A DNA stretch of 64,000 bases from Lytechinus pictus (taxonomy: Eukaryota > Echinodermata > Echinoidea > Temnopleuroida > Toxopneustidae), in contig NC_087245.1 of the NCBI RefSeq assembly GCF_037042905.1, forward strand, positions 12,834,501 through 12,898,500. The letters are read 5' to 3'. The notes under the pieces were generated by a model. That model had not been told where the DNA came from, did no database searches, and saw only the letters and a program-made list of their open reading frames with translations. Made by a program: the position numbers and the translations under genes. Numbering within the stretch: the first letter of the stretch is position 1; every line of letters begins with the position of its first letter. Of the stretch, positions 14,201 through 29,200 are shown in pieces.

Positions 14201-17200
14201 CTGACTTTCATATGGGTGATTTATGAATGTGTGGAAGCTAACAAGCTTTTTACACCTGCCTAATCACAAAATACTGTATCTGTATAATTGCAAGAAATTC
14301 TCAGGCCTCACAAATAATATCTGATTAATTCATGTACATTCACCCCTTCCTGAACAAGAAAATTTTCAAGTCTGCAACAAGACTTACACTCCATAGCAAA
14401 TGATGCAATATTTTCTTGCCTCGCACTATAGGATCTAATGTATGTCACACTCCAATATCCCTACAAACTTGATGTGCAATTTTATAAGCTCTCATGATTT
14501 GGAAAGTACCAACAAAAAAATACAGGTAGGCCTGTTTTATTTCAAGGGAGACCGGGATAGTACTTTGCTTAATTTAGCAAAACACAAGGCAAGTGTGAAG
14601 GCACCTATGGAAGTGAACCTCAAAACTACCTGAAGATCTTCCAGCATATGCCAAGACAATCATAAGGGTTTATAGTCCTCTTGTGTCTGCCCCTTGGCGA
14701 TAGGGCCGCGATGAACACTCCATCATCCAGAAAGCCTCTTTCTAATCATCAACATATTATGCATTGTATTTATTGGTACTACATGTACAAGTCTCTGAAT
14801 CCTGAATATTTCTTGTCATTTGAAATATACTGTAGGTCTACTTCAATATTATTAACATGAATGTGTTTTGGTAATGATACCAAGTTACAATATAGGCCTA
14901 CTATGTACTGAACATGAAAGTTAGTTTGCAAAAAGCAGACTCTCATGAATGCAGCAGATCAAAACATCAGTTCAAAGTGTGGTAATTTTGTTTCAATATA
15001 TGTATACTATGAACAGTATCATTCATACATTTACTATACCATTAATATAGGAGGGCCTGCATTACTTAGGTTTGTGAAAATGCATTTTTATTAGTCAAAG
15101 AAAAAAATCAATTCATCTACATGTATTTACAAAATCTGTAAACCATATAAATTCACTCTTTTATATAAAATATAGTTTCAAATTCCAGATTGATATATTA
15201 ATGAATGCATCAGTGTGATTTGCGGCCACTGCTTTGCAATTGGAATGACTTCTGCCCGTCTACAGGTATATTGTGAATGAGTCATGGATACACGTTTATG
15301 ACTCAGTTACCAATATCAACCATGCAGCAATTATAGCAATGGTTCAATGCACACAAAATTCATTAAGCCTCCACAATAACACGAACTGGACCGTACATTT
15401 AGTATCATGAAAAAATCTCACCATATTAATTATTATGAGGTCATACTTCAAATATGTATATCATGAGCATTAACTAGGGATGTATTTGCCAGGCAAAAAT
15501 TAACTACATGTACACGTTCACTATAATGCAGTTTATTAAAGTTTCCTTTTGTATTCCCCCCAACAAATATAAACATTACAAATACTCCCATGTATTTCCT
15601 TATTGAAATATTTCCACTTCTTTTCCCATGAAGACAGTTGGAAGCAGTCAACATAATCACCATGAGAACTCAATAAAGCAATTATCCTTGATAAATTCAA
15701 TGATGCATGCATGCTTCAAAAGCATAATTTGCTCAAATGTAATAAAAAAATATAATTGGTCAATACTTTGCTATATACAAATACTTTATTTACATGTACC
15801 TGACCCAACACAATGAATTATAAATGACATGATCATTGCAATTATAATGATGTAGACAGTAATGAGAATGTTTTAAATTGGCTAATATATAATTCAATCT
15901 ATAAATAGCATACTCATTATTCAGTGTAACCATGAAATACGGTTGAACTTAATAAAATTCTATCTTCATTTAATAGCTAAATTGCACAATATTGAGATTA
16001 ATTCATGGAGGTGAGATTAGCATGTGGTATTTTTCAATATCCATATATGAATTTGTTATTGTACTTTGTACAATGTTTCCCATGCTAGAGTATATGGATG
16101 CCACCATACATGTTCTTGTACATAAAAGATCAAGATCTAATCGAGAGAATTCAGGCATCTTTTGATTTTATATTTTTTGTATAACCCGTACCAGATAATA
16201 GTTGAGAAAACTAACTAATGCAAGGCCTAATGTAAATGCCTACATGTAGGCAATGGTTGCTTTGCACCCACTGTTTGGAGTCTCATTGCATCAAACATAT
16301 TGCTTACATTAATGGCTAGAGACAAAGATATGGCTGCATGCAACCTCCTCCTAGAATATAGGAAGTATGAAAGCAACTTACTCAACATACCCCAAAAATA
16401 CCTGATAGTTAACCTACAAGTAGTAGGTAGGCTACTTTTCTTAATTTCAGAATCTTTCACAGGAATTTCTCAAAGGTCTCTAGTATGCTTTTCATCCTGC
16501 ATTTTTTAAACCCACTACCATACCGATACCTGGACTATCCTTTAACCTGGACTATCATTAACCCCATACTATCTTTTTGGGGGGGTTTCAGACTGACTTT
16601 CTTAACCCCATACTATTTGCTTTAATAGCCGGGGTTATCGCCTTAACACCGGACTATCGCACAGCTCATGAAAATTGATGATTTTGCCTCACAGTGCGTG
16701 ATTAATACACAATTTCGACTTCTGTGATTGGATAATGCTTAGCCCCACTTTTCTCTGCCCGGTTTGGATTCAGACTGCATTTCTTAGCACTGCGATAAGC
16801 CACCTAACCCTGCTTTTTAGCAGGGCCAGATGTGCTAGCCCACTTGGTATAATGTTGTGTGAAACCGAAAAGTGAGACAAAAATAATGCATATCAATGCA
16901 AGAGAATCGCTGCTGGCTTCTGGTTCAAGGGGAGCATTACATCAATATATTTTGGACAATTAGTTGACAGACAACTTTTTTTTATTTTGACTGGCTGATC
17001 TTGAGAAGCACTGTTACCCTGGTCACTGTCGGATAAAACACTTGACAACTCTTTTCATAAATCGCTCCCCAGGTGGATGTAAACACATGTACCAAGTATT
17101 TTGAGGCCTGGATATGCTTGTACAAGTAAATTATGGGTAGTCTTGGAGGTAAATCACTAAATGCAAGAACCTTAAACAAAAACATTTTCCTGTGACTGAG

Positions 17201-20200
17201 TAATGACTTATGTTTATAACATGTTGCTACAGTTATCGATTACATGTATGTTACATGTATGTTACATGTATGTTACATGTATGTTACATGTATGCTCCAC
17301 AAACATTTAGAAGATGAGTCATGCAAACATCATAAAACCACAAATGGATATCTTGGGGTATTTAATGTTTACAATTCAAGGCTAAAATAATACTAAATAT
17401 TTGTGGTGGAGAAAGCTCAGGAAAGAGATTATGATGAAGTGTTTTCACATCTCACCAATTAGAAAAATACATGTAGTATGATGAGAAATAGTTAAGGCTT
17501 CAAAATGTACTTGTACCTGATGTCTTATATTCATAGTTTCACACTTGCTTGAACCAGACGAGTTCTCCTAGGAATTAGCCTGCAACAAGACTTAGACATT
17601 TCTTGTCTCATCAGTTCATATTCAAAATTTGCTACAGCACTTGGAGAAATCTCTCATTTTGGGGTAGGCCTATTTTCTTTCGAGTATAGTGAGAACTTTG
17701 AATTCATACCAGAAAAATGCCTCAGGGTATATTCATATCGGGTCGAATCCACAATTTATAAGAAACCACATATTTTTTCCTGATTTGGCGGATGTAAAAA
17801 AAAAAACCCTTTATATAACATGTAATGTATCGCAGTGGGGTGAAATTAGAAGTAGACATGTTGGAATTCACAGCAAATTCCTATGAGAAACATATTTTTC
17901 AAAATGTGCACATCCCAAATTTTTTATGTTAAGTTTGTTTCAGGCCTAAAGCAGTGCAAACATAGCCTCAAATGCCTACATGTATATATGCAACAAATTC
18001 AGAGAAGATAAACTTACCAGTAAATGTTCTTGACTGCAGATCAACACATCTTCGTCATCGTTTGAATTCTCATCAATATTCTGATTTAAGAAAAAAAAAA
18101 GGATTTGCAGCAACATATACATGTAAATATATATACAAAAGTAAATCCTGCAAATGTGCATTAAATTGAGCAGTTCCAAAACTATGGATTAAATTACCCA
18201 CAAAACTAGAAAGGCAAAGTTATAAAGACTTCAGGCCCTATATCTCTTCAAATGGTTGATTATTCTTGATAAAGAATGTCTTATGTTTCTAGCAATGTTA
18301 GGAATGGGAACTCTGTTTACATCGCAGCACAGCAATATAGACCTGTAGTCCTGTACATTCATGTAGTAGGCATAGCTATCCCATAATGAATAATTTCAAA
18401 TTATTATTAACACTTCAAATAAAACATAATAAAATAAAAATATATATATATTTAAAAAACAGAATGACTGAGGATGGACTGGTATTGAAATTATTCTATA
18501 TGTACATAGAAATATGAAAGCTTTATACAGTTTGATATTGGTATACATCCTTAGATGTAGGCCTACTGTACATGGTAAATTTTTGTTATTGAGTGCCGTG
18601 TTTCCTGACCTTTATTTTTTCTCACGAAATGAAATGACCTGACCGATGTCCATATCTGAAGTCTGCTATTAAATGGATCTGATAAACTTGTGACTCAAAT
18701 TCTTCTTAATTGTGCTTTGTTTGTTTAATGCAGAAAAATAGGGGCATTCTGAACTATAAAGTAAACATGAATGCCTGATTGCCATAGTGCAAGATGTACT
18801 GTAGGCATACATGTATATATATACTTGTGAAGATGTACAAAATAAATGAGTCACAAATAAAATATGGGTTTAAACTTAAAAGGGGTACCCATCGCTGAAA
18901 ATAATATGATTTTACAATCAACTATAATTCAACTAAAGCTTCTTTGGGCTACATGCACATGTAGGCCAACATCCATGATTCACGTAGAGGTGGGATTGAA
19001 GAAATTCACAAAAGAAGGGAAAGACAGGGTTTGGATTTTGATGTTTTATAGTAATCAAGAGGCACGCTTTAGTATAATACTGTGCAAGAACCACTGTACT
19101 GAAACTCAACAGGACAAAAACATGGCCTTCATATGCTTTTATCTTGGCTAAAGTTGGTTTAACGTTATAAATGTAGGGGTAAATTGTCAATTGGTCTTCT
19201 GCCAACTCGTCCACTCCCCACATGGTCTACCTTCATACATGTACCTAGTCTAATGCCATTCCGTCTATCAACACCATTTGGTCCAATCATCACTTTGTCT
19301 AATCACCAGTTCGTTTATGACCATTTCATCTTGTAATTAGTTGGTCTAATAGTAATATCCATTTTAGTTTCATTCATTTCGCCCAATTTTATTACATTCA
19401 TTTCGCCCAATTAACACTTAGTCCAATTAGACCACATGGTATGGACTTACAAATCAAATAATTAAAATTCAAATAACTTTTTTATTCTTTGATGGGATTT
19501 TCTCAAACCTTCTGCAATATTTTTATCAGCTATTTTTAAAATAACTTTTTGTCAGGCTGAACTTCCTCTTTAAAAAGACAATATCATAATTTTTCATTTT
19601 GAAGCCAAAACACTGAATTTAGCTCATTACAAAGAACCTTTCCTGATAAATTATTTTGGATTTTCAGCTGGGTTATCACTTAAAATATAATCCTACATGA
19701 ACATACTGTACATCCCTTAATACTAATTTTGAATTTGGAAGTGTCCCTGAAAAACAAATTTCCAAATATATTCTAAGATACAGAACACATGAATTTTCAG
19801 GCAACTAATTAAAATGTGATATATTTTTTATACTCTACTTGGTATATTTGTAGCTTGGCCCCACATGTATATTCCCATGATGTACTGTAGTATGGTAATG
19901 ATTGATGCACCCAAGGAGCTGATCAATGCACCTGTACTGTACACTGTAAACGTGTAGAGTGTAGACTACATACATGTACATTATCAATATGGCCACAATA
20001 TTGCTGTTATCTCTAGAAACAGAATCATCCAATAACTGGAAAGAGAACAAACTCTGACACTTGGCAACACATCAATATAAAAACTGAAATTTCACACAGC
20101 ATTATACACGTGTGTACTAATTGAAAGAAACATGTACATGTAGGCAATTGCTCTTTATCAATTGACACATGGGTCAATATACATGAAGGTATTAGGCTAC

Positions 20201-23200
20201 AATCTAAAACTGAAATATCAATACACATACTATCAGAGGAAGGTTTAATTAGGAAGTGTTTTTTAAAATGTTGAAGTCATATGCAGGCCTTCCTCATGAT
20301 ACATGTAGAAACGGTCACCTTTAAAAACAGAATAAACTAAAAGTAACTGCTTCCAAGGACTGTATTGTCTGAAAGGACATGCATCTTTTGAAAGCATCCA
20401 CAATGTATCTTCATACTTGTTTTATTACCCCCTGTAATAGAGTTGCCTTATTTGGACACATATTAAAAGGAACTCACACAGCGACCTCAGAGAGTGAATA
20501 AAAATAACAATTCACAGTTCTTGAATAGTCCTTATTGGCAAAACTTACAGCTCAGTAAACAACACTCTTTTCATCTTTTCATTCCATGCAGCAGACTGCA
20601 ACTAGACTGAATGACAGAATACAAATTATATCCTGCCCCAATGAACACTAGACAAAAATACTTAGATTTTGTTATTCATACAGTACATGTATGTACATTT
20701 ATTTTACAGCTAAATGTCTTGTGTGTGAAATCTGGGATCAAAGTAAGCCTTATTTCAAGAGCCAATGTGTTCAGCACCAAAGCTTTGGTAATAAATGCTT
20801 ATAAGGCTTTAGAGCAAACAAAAATTAAAGAAAGCACTTTCTTTTCTGAGGTAAGGGCACATACATAAGTGTGTTGACTCTGATCAACACACTTAATTAT
20901 CAAAACAGCTCTGGTGGGATGGTCCTGCTTAAAGAAAAAGTCATTATGATATCAATCAACAAATGCTTCAATACAATTCCGACAAAATCGTTCTCAACTA
21001 ATCAGCTTATAACAATAACAGAAGCTTATGAAACGACACCCACTTTATAAGTTTTACTTGAAAACAAGTTTCATGAAACCGTAATAGAACAATTGTCTGA
21101 TGTGTTGCCATACAGATATCAGTGTATTTGTGATATTTTGCACCCTGCATCCACCTGAACCTTTCCAAAGAGAGACTACTACTGGGAACAAATTTCCTTT
21201 TCCTCATGACACAAGAATATGTTTTTTAAAAATTATTCACATGCAGGGTGGGCCCTTATCAAACTTATAATCAGATGAGAATTTCAGCACATGTATGATC
21301 AAGATGTAACCTTTTATTTCTTGCAAGCACATATGTACTGTACATATACATTTTCAATGAATATTTTAGAAGCAGAATCTGTTTTGCCAAGTAACCTTGA
21401 CAACACACACTCCTATCGTATACATTCTACTTGGGACTAAACCAATTTCATACATATCTTTACAACCAAGTAGGCTAACCAATAGGAAGGAAGTCTTTTT
21501 GAAAATGTACATACAGTGCCTTACGGAAGTCACTATTTAAAACCAATGTCAATAGTATGTAAATACTGGAAAAGTATAATCATATACATGTACAGTATAT
21601 ACTGTATCAGCTAGTTATCTTTCTTCAGCTTTGCTTTGGTATTAAAGTCAGCTATGTCAAAATTGTCTCAGGAAATAATAGTTCATCCTATCATTTCTTT
21701 ACAAGAGAGAATACCTTGTTACCACCCACATTTGTAGGGAAGAATTATCCATACATTTCAATTAAAACTGACATTTATTCTGCAATTGCCAATACCTCAG
21801 TCAATTTCCTGTTTAAAGGAAAAATAATATTAGTCTTTTGTTGCCGTTGGGCAATGCAAAAGAGCTTATTAGAAAATGAACAAACATGGAAGACTTAGGC
21901 CGTGTTTATGCTTCCACTTTTCGGGCCAGAATCAGCGTTTCCAAACGTGATTAGTCCAAAACATGGTTGCGTCCATGCTTACTTTCATTTAAACGCTGTT
22001 TCAAAACGCCGATCGTAAACTCACAAAAAGGTGCGTTTGTAAACGTCGTTTGACCAGAATCAGGCTTTCTGGGGAAGTATAAACAGAACCACGATCGTAA
22101 ACGTGTTTAAATGACGTCATTTTGGTGCATGCTTCCGGTGAGATGAAAATCCGCGGGCAAATACAGTCGCATAATCGCATTGCTCCATGGTCGCATGTTA
22201 TACCTCCACGGAATTACCTCTCATCTCCCTCGTTACATTTGCATGTGTGATAATTGAATTAAGTACTATCATTAGTATTACTCTTCCCATTTGTCATCAC
22301 GATGAATGTTGAGGGATTTACAAAAAAAACCTGGAACATGAGTTATAATGAGGAGACATCGCCAGATGCAAATAAACAAATAGATGTTTTGATTATTTTA
22401 TTATGTATACTTTAATATTCTTTATTTTTTCTCACTATTATCCTCACCATGGTGGAAAATATATGGCTATGTCAAGTAGCTCCATGCAATGACTAATATC
22501 GGAAATTGTTCGATGTTTAAATAACATGTAGTTAACGTACCTTCCCCATAACAACTCTCGGAAAAAAAAACTTTCGAAAAAGGGCGCGCCCAATTTGTCT
22601 TCGCTTTCCTGCTCAACGAAAATTACGATGCGAAGCCAGCTGGAGTTCGTGATTTCGCCTCTGAAAAGTGAAGCATAAACAGCACTCCCAGAACCACGTT
22701 TACGATCGGCGTTTTGAATCGACGTTTGAAAACGCTGATTCTGTCCTCGCAATGGAAGCATAAACACACCCTTAATCTTGCCTTCAGTGAACAGCTTACC
22801 AGAGTCTTTGACTTCTCAAAACAATCTAAACACTGCCGCCGCCATGGTCTCCAAAACAAGAAACCCAGTAGATAAAGCATGAACAATGATGTCTTCAGAT
22901 AGGTGGAGAAGAATGGCTTGTCATATCCAATATCCTTGAAGATGTACTAAAATATAAGATTTAAAAAAAAAAAGAGTGAAAAAAAAAAAAAAAAAAAAAA
23001 AAAGATGTGTTGTAGTGTACAGACAATATTTGATATTCTTTCTTCTCTCATTCAATAACCAAGATTCTATTGGCTTTCAATAATGTGTAATTGTTCTAAA
23101 AGGGGTCTACATTTGTAAATCTGTGTACCAGTACAATATACATTTTTAATCTCCATATTATTGATGCAATGCACAATGAATTAATGTACCATGCATTAAC

Positions 23201-26200
23201 TGGGTTGTGGAGGCAATGGATGCATACATACACTGTAGTACACATATTAAAAGCATCTATATTAATCCAAAGAAATTGCATAAACTCACACTATATACAT
23301 GTACATGTAGTAAAAAATCCACATCAGAGAGTAAGTTTACATTACATACAATACATGCAGGGAATATTTAGTGAGATTCCTTGTACTGTACAAAAATATC
23401 TACTTGTTGCACATACATTTTTGATATATCCCATCAGGGATAGGACTCACACAGCATAAATAAACTCAGTATTGTAAAACCACAGTACTTCAATTCCTCT
23501 CTCAAATGCACATGAATATCATAATAAAAAATTTTTTTTTTCAAATGCAATGGCATTTTTTTGGCTGGGACTTGATCAACAGGACTCCAATTCAATTACA
23601 GGAGTGAGAAGCCGCTTATTATATCAGCACTTTGCTTCGGGCTCTGTCACGCTACATGTACAGTAGGGCACAGATATCCAAAGCATCCAGGCACCAACCA
23701 AAGCAATTCAGATTCAGGACCTTTGTTCATAAAAGTTGGGAATAAATTAATTCCTCTACAGGAAAGTGTAGGGAGGCAAGGGGGAGAATTGGGTGTTGAG
23801 ACATTCTAACGGCTAAAACAAACACAATGTATGTACACTGTACACAAATAAATGCAGATCATTATTGATTTGTAGTACAAGTAAAATCAGCTTATTTTTC
23901 AGATAGGCCTACATGTACATGTAATACAATTCAATTTATAGCAAAGTTGAATTCGCAAATCACTCTCCTCTACATGTACTAGGCTCCAAAGTATTTAAAA
24001 AAATATGAAAACTAACAATTGAGACCCCCATGTCTGTACACCTACATGTACAAGTGGACTGAAGATCCATGAAAAATTCATTCAATTGATATATTGTTTC
24101 TTAAACTTGTATGCCCCCCAAAGAAAATCCATCCAAATAGAAACAATTCTTTTTTATGAAAAGCTACAGCCTTGTCATTTAAAAAAAAATGGTGCTCCAT
24201 GTCTGCACACCCATTCATTACACATTGCTGACCAACACATTGCCAACATTAAACATTAATTTCTAGTATGGTACCTCCTGGTATCTTTTCTATTTATTTT
24301 CTTTGAGGCCGTTCTCATTACGCTTTCTAAAACTAGTTTACTGGAAACCGATTCAGGAAACCAGTTTGGAAGATCGCTTTGCTAGCGTTCCCACTTGATC
24401 ACACGAAAGTGGTTTTCAAAATCACTTCACGTAAAGCGCTCTTGTTGCTATGGAAATGCTCTCATAGGGTTGACATGTTTCGCGCGAAATTCGAAACCGC
24501 AGCATAGGCATTCTACACCTGTCTTGTGGAGTAGCGCGCTCAAAATGTGCGAAGATCGCTTCCCGAAGAACGGTTGTGTCCTCACTTACGCTAAAACCAG
24601 TTTAACGAGGCAAAGCGATCTTGAAAACTACATCGCGAGGTGGTTTTCCAAACTGGTTTGGAAGATCGCTTCCAAGACCGCTTCAACCGTTCTCACTACG
24701 CGTTAAACTAGTTTCCACTAAACTAGTTTCCAGTAAACTAGTTTTAGGAACGTAGTGAGAACAGCCTCTTTCAATGAGATGAATCTGATCTGTTTTGTAA
24801 TTTGTACAATATTAAACTTCTACAAATTCTTACGAAAAAAAATATGGAGCAAATTTCAAAATAGGCCTTGATTTGAAAATTTTGAATTTTAATATACATT
24901 GTAAGACCTGAGAGACAAATCAAATATTGCATGAGAGTAAACCAAAAAAAATGCTTTAAATAGTGTTTAGGGGATACTGGAAAATATTTTTGAGCTTTCA
25001 TTTTCTGTTCATATCATAAAAGGTTCAAGTGCTGCAAAGGACTGCTCCTCAGATACTTTCACTTTTATTTCAAGCTTTTGACCCAAGACAGCTGATAATT
25101 TTCATGACAAACATTTGTGTGAACTGTGAAGTAATACAGTTGAACTGTGTTCAGTGTGTAGTGGTTTTCTTTTCATCAAACACTGATTTCAACATGATCA
25201 GAGCTTGATCACTTTATTTTACATTGATCATGCAAAGACAGCTGATTTACAACTTAATTATTTCTTTTCATGGAGCACCTCTCAGTTAGACTATTCAACT
25301 TGATTCTCCTGTCTATCTCTAAGCGGATGTTTTTCTCACTTAGCAACGACTAGCCAATCAGATTTAAGCTGAGAGCAACCTCATGGTTAATTTTTACACT
25401 CCAACACACGCGGTAGAAAGTCTTCACCTAGTAAGGACATGTACAATTTCTGCTAGTCACTTTTCTTTGCAACACAACAAATAGCTCTTACTTTGGGATT
25501 TATTTTTCATCATCAGGATTTCAAGTTCTTCATTTTCCATCCTTTTGATTTTGGACATATGTAAATATATACTCATCGCTTGTGTTATCCAAGTGGACAG
25601 CGTGTAATATTTCTAGGAGAACATCTCGTGTCACGATCACCCTATTCGCGACGCGTTTCGCTGAGGCCTCACGTGCGCGGTCGTTCTTCATCGCGACATT
25701 GTTCTTCATTCGCATTTATCTTGTTTATGGACATCGCATTAAAGGATCCCGATGAATTACTCGCCACTAGATTTTCTACATTTTTGCCTTCGCATATTGG
25801 ACCTCAGTGCTGGTGAGTCAATCAGATATTTTTATGTTAAGTAAGTTCTCATTTCTTACAATTGGTGACCCCGACGTGATTTTCGAGACGCAACAATTTT
25901 CATCATGAATCAACAATCAGCTAATCCAGCTGCTGCGGTATCGCATGTCGCTGCAGTCGCCTTAAAGCTTCCCCCATACTGGCCGAACGATCCCGCTGTA
26001 TGGTTCGCTCAAGTACAAGCCCAGTTCATGACGAGGGGAATTACTTCAGAGGAGACTCAGTTTGCGTACATTGTGTCTGCACTTCAACCTGAGATTGCAC
26101 AGGAAGTCAGGGATATTTTAATGAACCCTCCTAAGGACACACCGTACTCGCACCTCAAAGCAGAATTGATTCGCAGGACATCAGTCTCGGAGCAGAAAAG

Positions 26201-29200
26201 ACTCCACCAGCTACTTACCCAAGAGGAACTAGGGGATCGAAAACCCTCCCAGTTATTACGTAGAATGGAACAACTGCTTGGAAGTGATCATCTTGATGAA
26301 ACAATCTTCAAACAATTATTTTTGCAGCGACTTCCACATCATGTCCAGACAATTCTAGCGTCAAGCCGCGACGACATGAAGGTGACACAGTTGGCAGACT
26401 TGGCTGATAGAATCATTGATATTGGTTCAACAAGTACTGTTTCTGCTGTTAGTTCGCCCTCGTCTTCTACTTCTAGTTCAGAGTTGTCACAACTTCAACA
26501 GCAAGTAGACAGACTTACATTTCAAGTGCAGTCATTGACTACGCAACTTCAACATGAACGTGGTCGATCTCCAAATAGGCGCCCTCAACGTCCAAATACT
26601 CATTCAAATAGACAACGTAGCAGGAGTAGCAGTCAAAAGCGTCCTCTCTGTTGGTATCACTGGAAACATGGTGCAGAAGCTCGCAAGTGTACACCGCCAT
26701 GTAACTTTAATCACGCTTCTTTGTTTTCGAGTGATTCTCAACAGCCTTCTTCCAACACCCATGCTCAGGGAAACGACAGAGCCAGCCGGGATTAAGAGCG
26801 ACGACTCGTGCTGGTGCTAAGAATAAGAATGGTCGCTTGTTCTACATTCATGATCGGATCAGTGGTACTCAATTTTTGGTAGATACTGGAGCGGAAGTCA
26901 GCATAATCACGCCATCTGCAGTTGACAGACAACGGCATACACATTCAGAGTACACATTGGAAGCGGTTAACGAGTCTCGCATTCGTACGTATGGTGAACG
27001 CTCCATCACTTTGGATTTAGGCCTTCGAAGGACTTTTCGTTTTGTTTTCGTGATTGCCGATCTTCCTACACCCATTATTGGAGCCGATTTCCTGGATGAA
27101 TTTGGACTGGTTGTAGATGTTAGGCATCGAAAACTTATTGACTCCACTACAAAGCTCACGATCGACGGCATCCGTGCTCCACTTCACACGCAGTCTGTCA
27201 GTCCTATGTTTTCACGTTCATCGACTACAGGCAGTGATGAGTATAACGCCATCTTAAAGGAGTACCCAGACATCACTCGTCCTGACTATCGCCCCAAAGC
27301 TGTCAAACATTCTGTTACGCACCACATTGTAACGACAGGACCTCCATGTTCCGCACGTCCACGTCGTTTAGCTGCTGATCGCCTGACGATAGCACGTTCT
27401 GAGTTCGAACATATGCAGGAACTGGGGATCGTTAGACCGTCGAGTAGCAATTGGGCATCCCCGCTCCACATGGTTCCCAAATCTACACCAGGTGATTGGC
27501 GCCCATGTGGGGATTACCGTGCTCTTAACGCTCGAACTGTACCAGATCGCTACCCAGTCCCACATATCCAGGATTTTACAGCATCATTGAATGGCAAGGA
27601 GATCTTTTCGAAGATAGATCTCATCAAGGCATACCATCAGATACCCGTTGAACCATCTGATATACCGAAGACGGCAATTACCACACCCTTCGGACTCTTC
27701 GAGTTTACGCGAATGCCTTTCGGACTTCGAAATGCAGCCCAATCCTTCCAGCGTTTGATGGACGAAGTGGTCAGGGGCTTGCCTTTTGTCTTTGTGTACA
27801 TCGACGACATGCTAGTTGCTAGTGCAACAGAGGAAGAGCATAAGGAACATCTCCGACTTCTTTTTGCTCGCCTTCACGAGTATGGTATAGTGATCAACCC
27901 TGCCAAGTGTGTGTTTGGTGTGAGTTCTCTCATCTTCTTGGGACATCACATCAGCGCAGATGGCATTCGACCCCTCGAGAAGCGCGTGGAGGAGATCCGC
28001 GAATTTGCTCGTCCTTCTTCTATTCGACAGCTCCGTCGTTTTCTAGGACTTGTCAATTTTTATCGACGATTTATCCCCAAGGCAGCAGCTATCCTCGCAC
28101 CACTTACCGACATGCTCCGTGGTCAGCCGAAGAGATCAACCAAGGCAGTTGAGTGGACGGAAGAGCGCATCAGTGCATTTGAGCGTGCGAAGGAGGAACT
28201 TGCAAATGCTGCTTTGCTTGTACATCCTTCGACAGATCTCCAAACTAACTTGATGGTTGATGCATCAGATGTAGCAGTCGGTGGCGTCCTTCAACAGTAC
28301 GCTGATGGTATTTGGAAGCCAATTGCGTTCTTTTCACAGCGACTCAAACCTACCGAAATAAGATACAGCACTTTTGGTAGGGAATTATTAGCTATTTACC
28401 TCACGATTCGCCATTTTCGCTATTTCTTAGAGGGACGCGAGTTCACAGTCTACACAGATCATAAGCCATTGACCTACGCTTTGCGATCGAAGCCTGACCG
28501 TCACTCTCCAAGAGAAATCCGCCAGCTAGACTATATCTCGCAGTTTACATCAGACATACAGCATGTACACGGTGTAGACAACACAGTAGCTGATGCCTTG
28601 TCTCGACTGCACGTGGATGCTCTCCACACATCATTTACTGTTGATTTTGATCAGATTGCAGCCGACCAAATTGATGATGAATGGGAAGAGATACAGAAAT
28701 CAACTTCACTGACATTTAAGCAAGTACCACGGCCTTCAAGCGACGGAATGATTTGGTGCGATGTCTCTACAGACCACGAGAGACCTTACGTCCCGAAGAA
28801 ACACCGCCGCATGGTATTTGAAGCGTTGCATAATATGTCACATCCTGGTGTACGCTCTACCCAAGCAATGATTACTTCACGTTTTGTTTGGCCAAGTATG
28901 AACAAGGACATACGTACGTGGGCTCGTTCATGCTTATCTTGCCAGCGCTCTAAGGTCCATCGACATATCAAGGCACCACTTGGAACCTACACTGCGCCAG
29001 ACGCCAGATTCAGTCATATTCATGTAGACTTAGTCGGTCCATTGCCTTCGTCAAATGGATATTGTTACATGTTAACCTGTATTGATCGGTTTACAAGATG
29101 GGCCGATGCTTTCCCAATATCAGACATTACAGCAGAGACTGTCGCCAAGACACTTGTGCATGGGTGGATTTCCCGATTTGGCGCACCCTCAACCATCACC

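Noticed and set aside
16580-16866. Possible MITE with GGTTTCAGACTGAC and GTGTGAAACC ends
   Set aside because: The arms match over only a few bases and the borders could not be fixed.
21514-21545. TACAGTGCCTTACGGAAGT, resembling a Tc1 element end
   Set aside because: No matching inverted end was found nearby; at most a solitary remnant.
22444-22767. Minus-strand 107-residue frame beside exon 2
   Set aside because: It lies inside the Harbinger-like element and has no transposase similarity.
25530-25816. Short open frames in the LTR, repeated at 30393-30679
   Set aside because: They occur in both orientations of the LTR and lack any motif; LTRs of this size commonly contain chance frames.
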